A stretch of DNA of 64,000 nucleotides from Mesorhizobium sp. B2-1-1 (lineage in GTDB: Bacteria; Pseudomonadota; Alphaproteobacteria; Rhizobiales; Rhizobiaceae), in NCBI RefSeq assembly GCF_006442975.2, contig NZ_CP083954.1, forward strand, positions 4,595,501-4,659,500. The letters are read 5' to 3'. Position 1 is the stretch's first letter. Every line of letters starts with the position of its first letter. A program made the position numbers and the translations under genes. This document shows positions 56,820 to 64,000 of this stretch, in pieces. The notes beneath the pieces were generated by a model. That model was not told the origin of the DNA and made no database searches. It saw nothing but the letters and a program-made list of their open reading frames with translations.

Positions 56820-57401
56820 CTATTTCGCCTTGCCGCGCGGGAGCGCCATCAGCGTGGCGGCGCCAAGCGCCGACTTGAGCAGGCCACCGAGGACAAACGG
56901 CAGGAAGCCGAAGGCAACAGCCTTCTCGGCGCCGATGATGACGGCGAGCCACGCCGTGCCAAGGGCTAGGCACAGCAGGTTGCCGAGCAGCATGGCGGCA
57001 AAGGCAAGCACGACCCTGCCGCCGTTCCAACCGCGCTCCGCCAGCCAGCCGACCAGTGCGCCGACAACCGGGAAGGCGAAGAGATAGCCGCCCGTCGGGC
57101 CAATAAAATGTTGTACGCCGGCAGCCCCGCCGGCCAGAACCGGGAAGCCGACCGCACCCTCGGCCAGCCAGGCGGCGATGGTGATCGCGCCCAGCCGCCA
57201 GCCGTAGAGCGCGCCGACCAGCGTCACGGCAAAGGTCTGCATCGTCACCGGAACCGGCACCATCGGCACCTCGATGTAGGAGGACAGCGCCAGGAACAGG
57301 GTGCCGAGCACGACGGCGCCCGCCTGCCAGCCGAGCGATCGCTCCTGAAGCCGGAGCGGGCTGAAGGACGGTTTTGCGGACGAGAACGCGATGTCGGTCA
57401 T
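56820..57401 (-). CDS. bioY: Biotin transporter BioY
   Basis: This 193-residue S-component of a biotin ECF-type transporter has about six helices. Family features are LFLALSSYIEVPMVPVPVTMQTFAVTLVGALYGWRLG and GPTGGYLFAFPVVGALVGWLAERG. The start at 57401 is MTDIAFSSAKPSFS. A BioR box lies 26 bases upstream of it. BioM/BioN genes are not adjacent, so it may work as a solitary transporter or with a shared energising module elsewhere. Confidence 0.95.
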   Translation of the reverse strand: MTDIAFSSAKPSFSPLRLQERSLGWQAGAVVLGTLFLALSSYIEVPMVPVPVTMQTFAVTLVGALYGWRLGAITIAAWLAEGAVGFPVLAGGAAGVQHFIGPTGGYLFAFPVVGALVGWLAERGWNGGRVVLAFAAMLLGNLLCLALGTAWLAVIIGAEKAVAFGFLPFVLGGLLKSALGAATLMALPRGKAK

Positions 57402-57426
57402 AGGGGCTCCCTTGGTCGATCCAAAA

Positions 57427-57436
57427 TTATAGATAA
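57427..57436. promoter_or_regulatory. BioR operator upstream of bioY
   Basis: TTATAGATAA matches the BioR box described for alphaproteobacteria (TTATMKATAA). It lies in the 105-base gap between bioR and bioY, 26 bases before the bioY start, in a place to overlap the promoter. A second identical box lies at 58179-58188. Together they show that the neighbouring GntR gene is bioR. Confidence 0.9.
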
Positions 57437-57506
57437 TTTTTGCCTTCGATCTATTATCGAAGCCACAATTTTCGGACGATGGCAAGGCACGCCTTGCGCA
57501 AGGCGG

Positions 57507-58175
57507 TTAGCCCACGATCGCGAAGGCCTCTCGCGTGGTGCCGGAGGCTGTCCTGACCGGCTTGCGGCCAATCCATTGCACGTGCCGCCCCAATGTCGCC
57601 GCGGCCGATTCGGTGTTGCCCTGCCGCAAGGCGGCCAATATCGCCCGGTGGTCCTGGTCGGTACGGGTCTCCCATTCCGAGCGCCATGCGGCGAACAGGA
57701 AACGGGCGCTTGCGGCGTGCAGGTCATCGATGGTGGCGAGAAGACGCGACATGCCGCATGGCGTCAGGATCAACCGGTGAAAGGCGCGGTTGGCTTCTTC
57801 CCACGACCTGACGTCCCGGGATTTGTCGCCGGCCATGCTGGCCTCCTCGGCCCGATCGAGAATAGCGGAGGTCAGATGCGGCGCCGCGTGGCGCAGCGCC
57901 AGCACTTCGAGCGCCGCCCGCATTTCGGCGACCTCCTTGACCTCGCCGAGGTCGAAAGCCGCCACGCGCACGCCGCGGCGCGGTTCGCTGACGGCGAGGC
58001 CTTGCGCCTCGAGGCGGCGAAAGGCCTCGCGCACGGGCACATGGCTGGTATTAAACTCCTCGGCGACATGGTCCTGCCGCAACCGGGCGCCCGGCTCGAT
58101 CGCGCCCGAGATGATGCGATCCGCCAGAACCTTGCCGATGCGCACCGCGATGGTGTCGTCCGTGCCCTTTGCCAT
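57507..58175 (-). CDS. bioR: GntR-family biotin regulator BioR
   Basis: This is a 222-residue regulator of the FadR/FCD class. The winged helix (residues 10-75) includes IEPGARLRQDHVAEEFNTSHVPVREAFRRLEAQGLAV, and an all-helical FCD ligand domain follows (about 85-215), with MRAALEVLALRHAAPHL. The identity with BioR rests on the two flanking TTATAGATAA boxes and the adjacent bioY. It represses bioY and itself. The start codon lies only three bases from the upstream box, leaving no room for a ribosome binding site. Confidence 0.92.
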   Translation of the reverse strand: MAKGTDDTIAVRIGKVLADRIISGAIEPGARLRQDHVAEEFNTSHVPVREAFRRLEAQGLAVSEPRRGVRVAAFDLGEVKEVAEMRAALEVLALRHAAPHLTSAILDRAEEASMAGDKSRDVRSWEEANRAFHRLILTPCGMSRLLATIDDLHAASARFLFAAWRSEWETRTDQDHRAILAALRQGNTESAAATLGRHVQWIGRKPVRTASGTTREAFAIVG

Positions 58176-58178
58176 GTT

Positions 58179-58188
58179 TTATAGATAA
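58179..58188. promoter_or_regulatory. BioR operator at the bioR start
   Basis: TTATAGATAA, identical to the box upstream of bioY, ends three bases before the bioR ATG. Binding here would autoregulate bioR. The closeness suggests a leaderless or nearly leaderless transcript. Confidence 0.88.
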
Positions 58189-58281
58189 TTTGCAGCCGGG
58201 CAGCTTGTCGAGGCGGCGGAGAAGGATTCACGGATTTCTCCCCAGCACGAGCCAGAGGAGAGCTGCGTGAAAGGCAGCGGC

Positions 58282-59298
58282 TCAGTTCACCCGGCTGATG
58301 CAGAAGTCGATGACGTCGATCAGCGCCGATTTCTGCGGCGTCGCCTCCAGCGGCGCCAGCGCGTCGCGGGCGATCTCGCCGAAATGACGGGCGCGCCCGA
58401 TCGTGTCGGCGATCGCGCCGTGGTGGGTCATCAGCCCGATCGCCTTTTCGAGGCCGGCGTCATCGGTGACATTGTCCTCGATGGCCCGCTTCCAGAAGGT
58501 GCGCTCGGCCTTGCTGCCGCGCCGGTAGGCGAGAATGACCGGCAGCGTCACCTTGCCCTCGCGAAAATCGTCGCCGACATTCTTGCCCAGATCCTTGCTG
58601 GTGCCGCCATAGTCCAGCGCATCGTCGATCAGCTGGAAGGCGAGCCCGAGATTCATGCCGTAGGAGCGCAAGGCGGCGCGGTCGTTGCGCGTCGCCTGGG
58701 CGATGACGGGGCCGACCTCGGCGGCAGCCGAGAAAAGGGCCGCGGTCTTGGCCTTGATGACGGCGAAATGCTCGTCCTCGGTGGTCTCCAGGTTCTTGGC
58801 GGCGGCAAGCTGCATGACCTCGCCCTCGGCGATGATCGAGGCCGCGCTCGACAGGATGTCGAGCGCCTCCAGCGAACCGACATCGACCATCATGCGGAAT
58901 GCCTGGCCAAGCAGGAAGTCGCCGACCAGCACGCTCGCCTGGTTGCCCCAGATCATGCGGGCCGTCTTCTTGCCGCGTCGCATGCCGCTCTCGTCGACGA
59001 CGTCGTCGTGGAGCAGCGTCGCCGTGTGCATGAACTCGACCGATGTAGCGAGCTTGACGTGGCCCTCGCCGGCATAGCCGAACATCTGTGCGGCGGCGAG
59101 CGTCAGCATTGGCCTGAGCCGCTTGCCGCCCGACGAGATCAAGTGGTTGGCGACCTCCGGGATCATCTCGACATCGGATCCGGCCTTCGACAGGATCAAT
59201 TCGTTGACGCGCCCCATGTCGGCCGCCGTCAGGTCGATCAGATCCTTGATGGAGGCGGGTTCCCGCTTTCCGTTTTCGATGTTGAGAACGACACCCAC
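58282..59298 (-). CDS. ispB: Polyprenyl (octa- or decaprenyl) diphosphate synthase
   Basis: This 338-residue trans-prenyltransferase builds the ubiquinone side chain. GTG at 59298 is used, with GGGAGA upstream. A longer frame to 59889 overlaps the divergent DUF2007 and trmN6 genes and is an artefact. The first Asp-rich motif is ATLLHDDVVDESGMRRGKKTA, the second LAFQLIDDALDYGG. Chain length cannot be read with certainty, though Hyphomicrobiales make Q-10. Its product is used by UbiA, encoded at 44.7 kb. Confidence 0.93.
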   Translation of the reverse strand: MGVVLNIENGKREPASIKDLIDLTAADMGRVNELILSKAGSDVEMIPEVANHLISSGGKRLRPMLTLAAAQMFGYAGEGHVKLATSVEFMHTATLLHDDVVDESGMRRGKKTARMIWGNQASVLVGDFLLGQAFRMMVDVGSLEALDILSSAASIIAEGEVMQLAAAKNLETTEDEHFAVIKAKTAALFSAAAEVGPVIAQATRNDRAALRSYGMNLGLAFQLIDDALDYGGTSKDLGKNVGDDFREGKVTLPVILAYRRGSKAERTFWKRAIEDNVTDDAGLEKAIGLMTHHGAIADTIGRARHFGEIARDALAPLEATPQKSALIDVIDFCISRVN

Positions 59299-59463
59299 GA
59301 CAAACTCTCCCGTCTGATGTAACGCGTGCGACGGCACCCTTAGTTCCGTTACGGACTCTAGGGCGGCGAACGCGGCCACGGCAAGTGGCGAATTGGCGCG
59401 GCTTCTCTGGTTTCGGGCCTCGCATGCGTTTACATGAACGCGGCAAACTGAGAGTTTCGTCCG

Positions 59464-59688
59464 ATGATAGAGCTCATTCGCACCAACGACGCCGTCATCA
59501 TCTCCTTCGTCGAATCGCTGATGCGCGATGCCGGCATCGGCTGCTTCGTGGCCGACCAGAATATGAGCGTGCTCGACGGCTCGCTCGGCATCCTGCCGCG
59601 GCGCGTCATGGTCGACGCCGACAAGGCCGACGCGGCGCGGCGCATCCTGACGGATGCCGGCATCGCCAACGAGATCCGCCAAAAATAA
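59464..59688 (+). CDS. DUF2007 domain protein
   Basis: This 74-residue soluble protein, MIELIRTNDAVIISFVESLMRDAGIGCFVADQNMSVLDG, continues to ILPRRVMVDADKADAARRIL. It is a full DUF2007 domain (ferredoxin-like fold, sometimes labelled putative signal transducer). Function unknown. Its TAA shares bases with the ATG of the methyltransferase gene (TAATG), so the two are translationally coupled. Confidence 0.9.
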   Translation: MIELIRTNDAVIISFVESLMRDAGIGCFVADQNMSVLDGSLGILPRRVMVDADKADAARRILTDAGIANEIRQK

Positions 59689-60488
59689 TGTCCGCCGCGC
59701 CAGCCGCCCTCGCCCCGGACACGCCAGCCCACACGGTCGATGCCTTCCATCGCGGCCGGTTCTGGCTGGTGCAGCCCAAGCATGGCGGCCATCGCGCCGG
59801 CATGGACGCCATGATGCTGGCGGCTGCCGTGCCGTCCTCCTTCGGCGGGCGTCTCGCCGATTTCGGCGCCGGCGCCGGTGCCGCGGCACTTGCCGTTCTG
59901 GCGCGCTGCCCGACGGCCCGGGCCGTGCTGGTCGAACGCGCGCCGGAAATGGCGGCTTTCGCCGCGGCCACGCTCGCGCATCCCGGCAACGCTCACCTCG
60001 TCGACCGCGCTTCGGTGCTCGTCGCCAATGTCGCGCTTTCGGGCCGCGCCAGGACGGCGGCCGGCCTCGGCGACAATGATTTCGATTTCGTCATCATGAA
60101 TCCGCCCTTCAACGCCGCGCAGGACCGCGCCACGCCCGAGCGCTTGAGAAAGGAAGCGCATGTCATGGAGGACGGGCTGTTAGAGGGCTGGATCCGCAGT
60201 GCCGCAGCGGTGGTCAGGCCGCGCGGCGGGCTTGCCATCATCGCGCGGCCCGAGCAACTCGGTTCGCTTCTCGATGCGATCGCGGGCCGTTTCGGCGACG
60301 CCAAGATGCTGGCCGTGCATCCCCGCCCCGATGCCGCGGCGATCCGCATCATCGTCAGGGCAACGCTCGGGGCGCGCGGCAAACTCGCTATCCGGCCGCC
60401 TTTGATGCTTCACGCGCAGACGGGCGACGGCCCGTCGGAACGGACGGAGATGATCAACAACGGCCTCGCCTCCTTGTTCGGAGATTGA
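59688..60488 (+). CDS. tRNA1(Val) adenine-N6-methyltransferase-like enzyme (TrmN6 family)
   Basis: This is a 266-residue SAM methyltransferase. DAFHRGRFWLVQPKHGGHRAGMDAMML is the N-terminal signature, RLADFGAGAGAAALAVLARCP the SAM loop, and DFVIMNPPFNAAQD the NPPF motif of N6-adenine methylases. The E. coli homologue TrmN6 modifies A37 of tRNA1(Val). The same target is assumed. The start shares bases with the DUF2007 stop. Confidence 0.9.
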   Translation: MSAAPAALAPDTPAHTVDAFHRGRFWLVQPKHGGHRAGMDAMMLAAAVPSSFGGRLADFGAGAGAAALAVLARCPTARAVLVERAPEMAAFAAATLAHPGNAHLVDRASVLVANVALSGRARTAAGLGDNDFDFVIMNPPFNAAQDRATPERLRKEAHVMEDGLLEGWIRSAAAVVRPRGGLAIIARPEQLGSLLDAIAGRFGDAKMLAVHPRPDAAAIRIIVRATLGARGKLAIRPPLMLHAQTGDGPSERTEMINNGLASLFGD

Positions 60489-60575
60489 ACACAACCGGGC
60501 CGCGATGGCCGCGGCATTGCCGTTGGCCTTGAAATTCCTACATGCTGGCAACCCATCGAGCGGAGATCGACCTCA

Positions 60576-61439
60576 GTGAAACGCCTTTTCAACCGCCTGC
60601 TGCCGAAATCCTGGCGTTCCACGGTCGTCACCATTCCGGTTATCCGGTTGCACGGCACCATCCTGGCGGGCGGCGGCCCGTTCCGTCCCAGCCTGTCGCT
60701 TGCCTCCACCGCCGGGCTGATCGAAAAGGCGTTTTCCTTCGACGCGCCTGCCATCGCCATCTCCATCAATTCGCCCGGCGGCTCGCCGGTGCAGTCGCGG
60801 CTGATCTTCAAGCGTATCCGCGACCTGGCGATCGAGAAGAACAGAAAGGTGCTGGTCTTCGTCGAGGACGTCGCTGCCTCGGGCGGCTACATGATCGCGG
60901 TCGCCGGCGACGAGATTTTCGCCGATCCATCATCCATCGTCGGCTCGATCGGCGTGGTCTCGGCTTCGTTCGGCTTCCCGGAGCTGATGAAGAAGATCGG
61001 CGTCGAGCGCCGCGTCCACACCGCTGGCCAGAACAAGTCGGTGCTCGATCCATTCAAGCCCGAGAAGAAGGAAGACATCGAACGGCTGAAGGCGCTGCAG
61101 CTCGAAGTGCATGAAACCTTCATCGATCTGGTCAAGGAGCGGCGCGGCACCAAGCTCAAGGACGATCCCGACCTGTTCACCGGCCTGTTCTGGACCGGAA
61201 AGCGCGGCCTGGAGCTTGGGCTTGTCGATGCGCTCGGCGACATGCGATCCGTGCTCAAGACGCGGTTCGGGGCGAAAACCCAACTCAAGCTGATCTCGGC
61301 GCCGCGCGGTTTGTTCGGCCGCTTCGGGCTGTTCGGCTCGAGCAAGGGATTTTCGGCGCCCGATATTGCCGCCGCTGCCACCGGCGGCGTGATCGATGCG
61401 GCGCAAGAGCGCGCTCTGTGGGCGCGCTTCGGGCTTTGA
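60576..61439 (+). CDS. S49 family serine peptidase (SppA/SohB-like)
   Basis: This 287-residue Ser-Lys protease has VIRLHGTILAGGG at the start, AIAISINSPGGSPVQSRLI in the oxyanion region, the nucleophilic Ser in VEDVAASGGYMIAVAGDEIFADPSSIVGSIGV, and the Lys in HTAGQNKSVLDPFKP. It is of the short, single-domain type, with no clear N-terminal membrane anchor, and would digest signal-peptide remnants or membrane-associated peptides. Confidence 0.93.
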   Translation: MKRLFNRLLPKSWRSTVVTIPVIRLHGTILAGGGPFRPSLSLASTAGLIEKAFSFDAPAIAISINSPGGSPVQSRLIFKRIRDLAIEKNRKVLVFVEDVAASGGYMIAVAGDEIFADPSSIVGSIGVVSASFGFPELMKKIGVERRVHTAGQNKSVLDPFKPEKKEDIERLKALQLEVHETFIDLVKERRGTKLKDDPDLFTGLFWTGKRGLELGLVDALGDMRSVLKTRFGAKTQLKLISAPRGLFGRFGLFGSSKGFSAPDIAAAATGGVIDAAQERALWARFGL

Positions 61440-61576
61440 AAATCTGGCAAAACCGTCTAGCATGAACCTCGAAGTTCCATGCATGTCGTTTTTCTCCAGA
61501 AACCGCCTTTGGACGACATGCGCCAACCGACCCGACCGGCCGCCCTTCGCCGGCCCAGCGTGGGAGGAGTTTTGAT

Positions 61577-61762
61577 ATGCCGCAGATCATTTTCTTCGCC
61601 GTCGTCGGGATCGCCGCTTATTTTGGCTACCGCACCTTCATCCGCGAGGCCGAGCGCGTAACCGCCAAGGTGCGGCGCACCGAAAAGCAGACGGCAAACG
61701 GCGCGATGGGGACGCTGGTGAAGGATCCGAAGACCGGCGAGTACCGGCTGGCCAAGGACTGA
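61577..61762 (+). CDS. Small membrane-anchored protein
   Basis: In this 61-residue protein, an N-terminal helix (MPQIIFFAVVGIAAYFGYRTFI) precedes a charged tail with EAERVTAKVRRTEKQTANGAMG, and it ends TLVKDPKTGEYRLAKD. GGGAGGAG lies upstream of the ATG. Rhizobial genomes have similar unnamed small proteins near ispE. Function unknown. It lies between the S49 peptidase and ispE in the same direction. Confidence 0.75.
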   Translation: MPQIIFFAVVGIAAYFGYRTFIREAERVTAKVRRTEKQTANGAMGTLVKDPKTGEYRLAKD

Positions 61763-61812
61763 TCCTCATTTCACTCGCAATCGAGAGCCTGGAATCCGGC
61801 CAGCGCGTCCGG

Positions 61813-62691
61813 ATGTGGCCGGCGCCCGCCAAGATAAACCTCGCTCTGCATGTCACCGGCAGGCGCGATGACGGGTATCATCTGATCGAAAGCCTGGCGG
61901 TGTTCACGCGCTTTGGCGACAGGATCGATATCGCGCTTGCCGAGCGAGACGATTTCAGCGTGTCCGGCCGCTACGCTCCGGATGTTCCCGTCGACGGCAG
62001 CAATCTGGTGCTCAGGGCGCGTGACGCGCTGCGGCAGGCAGCCGGTCCTCGCGGCACGCCGCCGGTCGCCATCAAGCTCGAAAAGAACCTGCCCGTCGCT
62101 TCCGGCGTCGGCGGCGGGTCGAGCGATGCGGCAGCAGTTCTGCGCGGGCTTGCGGCAAGCTGGCAACTCGACATCGACGATGTCGCGCTGGCGCGGATCG
62201 GGCTTTCGCTTGGCGCCGATATTCCCATGTGTCTGGCAGCCAGGCCGCTGATTGCACGCGGCATCGGCGAGGAGCTGTCGATCGTGCCTGATTTCTCGGC
62301 GCTCGGACTGGTGCTGGTCAATCCCGGCAAGGCGGTCTCGACAGCCGACGTGTTCAACGCGCTGTCGCGGCGCGACAATGAAGCGCTGCCGCCGCTGCCG
62401 CGCGTGGTCGACTTCCACGGGCTGCGCAACTGGCTGGAGATTACGCGCAACGACCTCGAGCCGGCGGCCCGCGCCATCGAGCCCGCCATCGGCAAGGCAC
62501 TTTCTGTGCTGAACAAGGCCGGAGCCGGTTTTGCCCGCATGTCGGGTTCCGGCGGCACCTGCTTCGGCCTGTTCGAGACCGGCAACGTCGCCAAGCGCGC
62601 GGCCGCGGACATCCGCGCCCGGCAACCCGACTGGTTCGTCGCCGCGACGCGCAGCATGACGGCGGAGGCAGATGCCCATGGCCAGGACTGA
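61813..62691 (+). CDS. ispE: 4-diphosphocytidyl-2-C-methyl-D-erythritol kinase
   Basis: This is a 292-residue GHMP kinase of the MEP pathway. WPAPAKINLALHVTGRRDDGYHLIESL is the substrate-binding start, and LPVASGVGGGSSDAAAVLRGL the ATP loop. FARMSGSGGTCFGLFET is the third motif. The ATG at 61813 fits the conserved N-terminus. The stop lies inside the start of the next gene (moaB), an overlap of 14 bases. Together with dxs and ispH, three MEP genes are spread over this window. Confidence 0.96.
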   Translation: MWPAPAKINLALHVTGRRDDGYHLIESLAVFTRFGDRIDIALAERDDFSVSGRYAPDVPVDGSNLVLRARDALRQAAGPRGTPPVAIKLEKNLPVASGVGGGSSDAAAVLRGLAASWQLDIDDVALARIGLSLGADIPMCLAARPLIARGIGEELSIVPDFSALGLVLVNPGKAVSTADVFNALSRRDNEALPPLPRVVDFHGLRNWLEITRNDLEPAARAIEPAIGKALSVLNKAGAGFARMSGSGGTCFGLFETGNVAKRAAADIRARQPDWFVAATRSMTAEADAHGQD

Positions 62692-63232
62692 CGAGAACCG
62701 TTCTTTCATCCCCGTGCGCATCGCGGTGCTGACCGTTTCCGACACACGCAGCCTTGCCGACGACAAATCCGGCCAGACGCTGGCCGACCGCATCGCGGAA
62801 GCCGGCCACATCCTTGCCGCGCGCGATATCGTCACCGACGATGGAGACAAGATCCGCAACAAGGTGCTCGGCTGGTCGAAGGATGATGGGATCGATGTGG
62901 TCATCACCACCGGCGGCACCGGCTTCACCGGGCGCGACGTGACGCCGGACGCGTTGGAGCCGATCTTCGAAAAGCGCATGGATGGTTTTTCCGAGGTGTT
63001 CCACCGCATTTCCTACGACAAGATCGGCACCTCCACGATCCAGAGCCGGGCGACCGGCGGCGTCGTCAACGCCACCTTCGTCTTCGTGCTGCCGGGCTCG
63101 CCCGGCGCCTGCAAGGATGCCTGGGACGGCATCTTGAAGGCGCAGCTCGACTACCGGCACATGCCCTGCAACTTCGTCGAGATCATGCCGCGCCTGGACG
63201 AGCACCTGCGGCGCGGCATGTCGGCTCCGTGA
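62678..63232 (+). CDS. moaB: Molybdenum cofactor biosynthesis protein MoaB
   Basis: This 184-residue MogA/MoaB-type protein activates molybdopterin by adenylylation. VRIAVLTVSDTRSLADDKSGQTLADRI and DVVITTGGTGFTGRDVTPDAL are the MPT-binding signatures, and ALEPIFEKRMDGFSEVFHRISY and LPGSPGACKDAWD follow. ATG at 62678 is preferred over 62672, because GGAGG is nine bases away. The gene overlaps ispE by 14 bases. Confidence 0.94.
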   Translation: MARTDENRSFIPVRIAVLTVSDTRSLADDKSGQTLADRIAEAGHILAARDIVTDDGDKIRNKVLGWSKDDGIDVVITTGGTGFTGRDVTPDALEPIFEKRMDGFSEVFHRISYDKIGTSTIQSRATGGVVNATFVFVLPGSPGACKDAWDGILKAQLDYRHMPCNFVEIMPRLDEHLRRGMSAP

Positions 63233-63374
63233 AAGCCGAGGCAAGGCGCTGGTTTCACGCCGCGTTTGCCAGGCAGAACACCGCCTTCGCCTTCGAAAGA
63301 CCATTCCAAACCGGATGCGGCAGGACGTATCGTCTCGCGGCGGCGGCCATCGCCGTTGAAGACGGGCGGATGCG

Positions 63375-63800
63375 ATGACAGTGCATAATGGCGGGTGCCA
63401 TTGCGGCAACATACGCCTTCGATTTTCAACCGAGCTCGATCCATCGACAATCGAGGTTCGCGCCTGCCAATGCTCGTTCTGTACCAAGCATGGCTCGCGC
63501 GCCGTCGCCGATCCGGACGGCAGGCTGGTCATCTCAGTCAAGGACATCCAGCGATTGAAGAAATACCGTTTTGGATTGGGGACGGCCGACTACCTGATCT
63601 GCGGTGAATGCGGTGTCTATACCGCCGCAATCGCCGGAGAGGACGATGCCAGGGCAATCGTCATCATCAACGCCCTGGACGATCAAAGGTCGTTCAGTCA
63701 GGAACCGATCCCGGTCGACTACGACGCGGAAAGCAAGGCAGAGCGTCAAGCCAGACGTCGTCTTCGCTGGATGCCTGTGGAGATGCGTTTTAGCGAATGA
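63375..63800 (+). CDS. GFA family protein (second copy)
   Basis: This 141-residue zinc-binding GFA-fold protein begins MTVHNGGCHCGNIRLRFSTELD. Zinc motifs are GGCHCG, ACQCSFCTKHGSRA and LICGECGVYTA, all complete. It is not a close copy of the GFA protein at 20.9 kb, and differs in the linker and length. The substrate is unknown. It follows moaB after 142 bases in which no gene was recognised. Confidence 0.88.
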   Translation: MTVHNGGCHCGNIRLRFSTELDPSTIEVRACQCSFCTKHGSRAVADPDGRLVISVKDIQRLKKYRFGLGTADYLICGECGVYTAAIAGEDDARAIVIINALDDQRSFSQEPIPVDYDAESKAERQARRRLRWMPVEMRFSE

Positions 63801-64000
63801 CCGGCTCGCCGTGGAAGCGCCGGCGCGAGGACCGCGAGACACCGAAACCACTTCCATCATCAGCCGCGGCCTGCGCGCCGGCACCCGCGTGATCGGAAGC
63901 TAGCTGCGCGTCGCATGTGCAACGCACGTAGACAGAGCTGCTGCAAAATCATTTGGACGGGCGGTGCTCTTGTTTTGCCGGAGCGGCCCAGATTTCGGCA

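Noticed and set aside
58282..59889. Extended 535-residue form of the polyprenyl synthase
   Set aside because: The extra N-terminal part overlaps the DUF2007 and trmN6 genes on the other strand and has no family similarity. The GTG at 59298 with a ribosome site gives normal length.
63233..63374. GC-rich spacer between moaB and the GFA gene
   Set aside because: Looked for a repeat copy, RNA gene or small gene. Only vague hairpin potential was found.
63801..63903. Reading frame ending in RGLRAGTRVIGS after the second GFA gene
   Set aside because: Only about 30 codons without a start of its own and no clear family; could not be supported as a gene remnant.

Overview
The window is a GC-rich chromosomal segment from an alphaproteobacterium of the order Hyphomicrobiales (Rhizobiales). 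It looks most like Mesorhizobium or a close Phyllobacteriaceae relative. The grounds are the ctaC-ctaD-ctaB-coxF-ctaG-ctaE cytochrome oxidase cluster, BioR boxes of the form TTATAGATAA beside bioR and bioY, an IalB-family protein, DUF1344, DUF2277 and DUF6101 proteins, and palindromic interspersed repeats. The genus call is inference from gene content. No rRNA, tRNA, CRISPR array, prophage or transposase-type insertion sequence was found. Almost all of the window is core chromosome.

Layout. 1-8 kb: tail of an M16 peptidase, a GNAT acetyltransferase, a membrane GGDEF-EAL protein, YqgE, a stand-alone DsbD-alpha protein, a 1-Cys peroxiredoxin, a DUF2938 protein, then rnhA-thrB-ispH on the minus strand. 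9-16 kb: the aa3-type cytochrome c oxidase operon on the minus strand, with SURF1, DUF983 and a decayed L,D-transpeptidase at its 3' end. 16-26 kb: IalB, TldD, a TrmA-type RNA methyltransferase with TlyA, dxs, pirin, xseB and a histone-deacetylase-like hydrolase. 26-32 kb: a cobalamin riboswitch ahead of bluB, a divergent TetR/MFS pair sharing three identical-type operators, a RibBA with a degenerate cyclohydrolase half, and aroC. 32-39 kb: phosphatase, fabI, DnaJ-type chaperone, pdxH, enoyl-CoA hydratase and acyl-CoA dehydrogenase. 39-49 kb: a DUF1778/GNAT toxin-antitoxin module, a GH25 lysozyme, purD, a phytanoyl-CoA dioxygenase divergent from a LysR regulator, ubiA, a GlcD-type oxidase and the threonylcarbamoyl-AMP synthase. 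49-54 kb: glyS and glyQ, unusually split by a DUF559 nuclease gene. 54-64 kb: a TPR protein, the bioR-bioY-DUF1284 cluster, a polyprenyl diphosphate synthase, DUF2007-trmN6, an S49 peptidase, ispE and moaB.

Functional themes are respiration (oxidase subunits, heme O synthase, copper assembly, SURF1, UbiA and polyprenyl synthase for ubiquinone), isoprenoid precursors (dxs, ispE, ispH), and cofactors (riboflavin, pyridoxal phosphate, biotin uptake, the lower ligand of B12, molybdopterin).

The most unusual structure is a family of palindromic repeats. Each copy has a CCTCCCC/GGGGAGG hairpin followed by a second hairpin ending in GGTGGGG. Two inverted copies bracket the DUF559 nuclease gene between glyQ and glyS. 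Two more inverted copies, of a related subtype, sit in frame inside glyS and add about 50 residues to the protein. Further copies lie near 36.17 kb and 45.66 kb. This could be a small repeat/nuclease element analogous in arrangement to REP/RAYT systems. That reading is inference and needs comparative testing.
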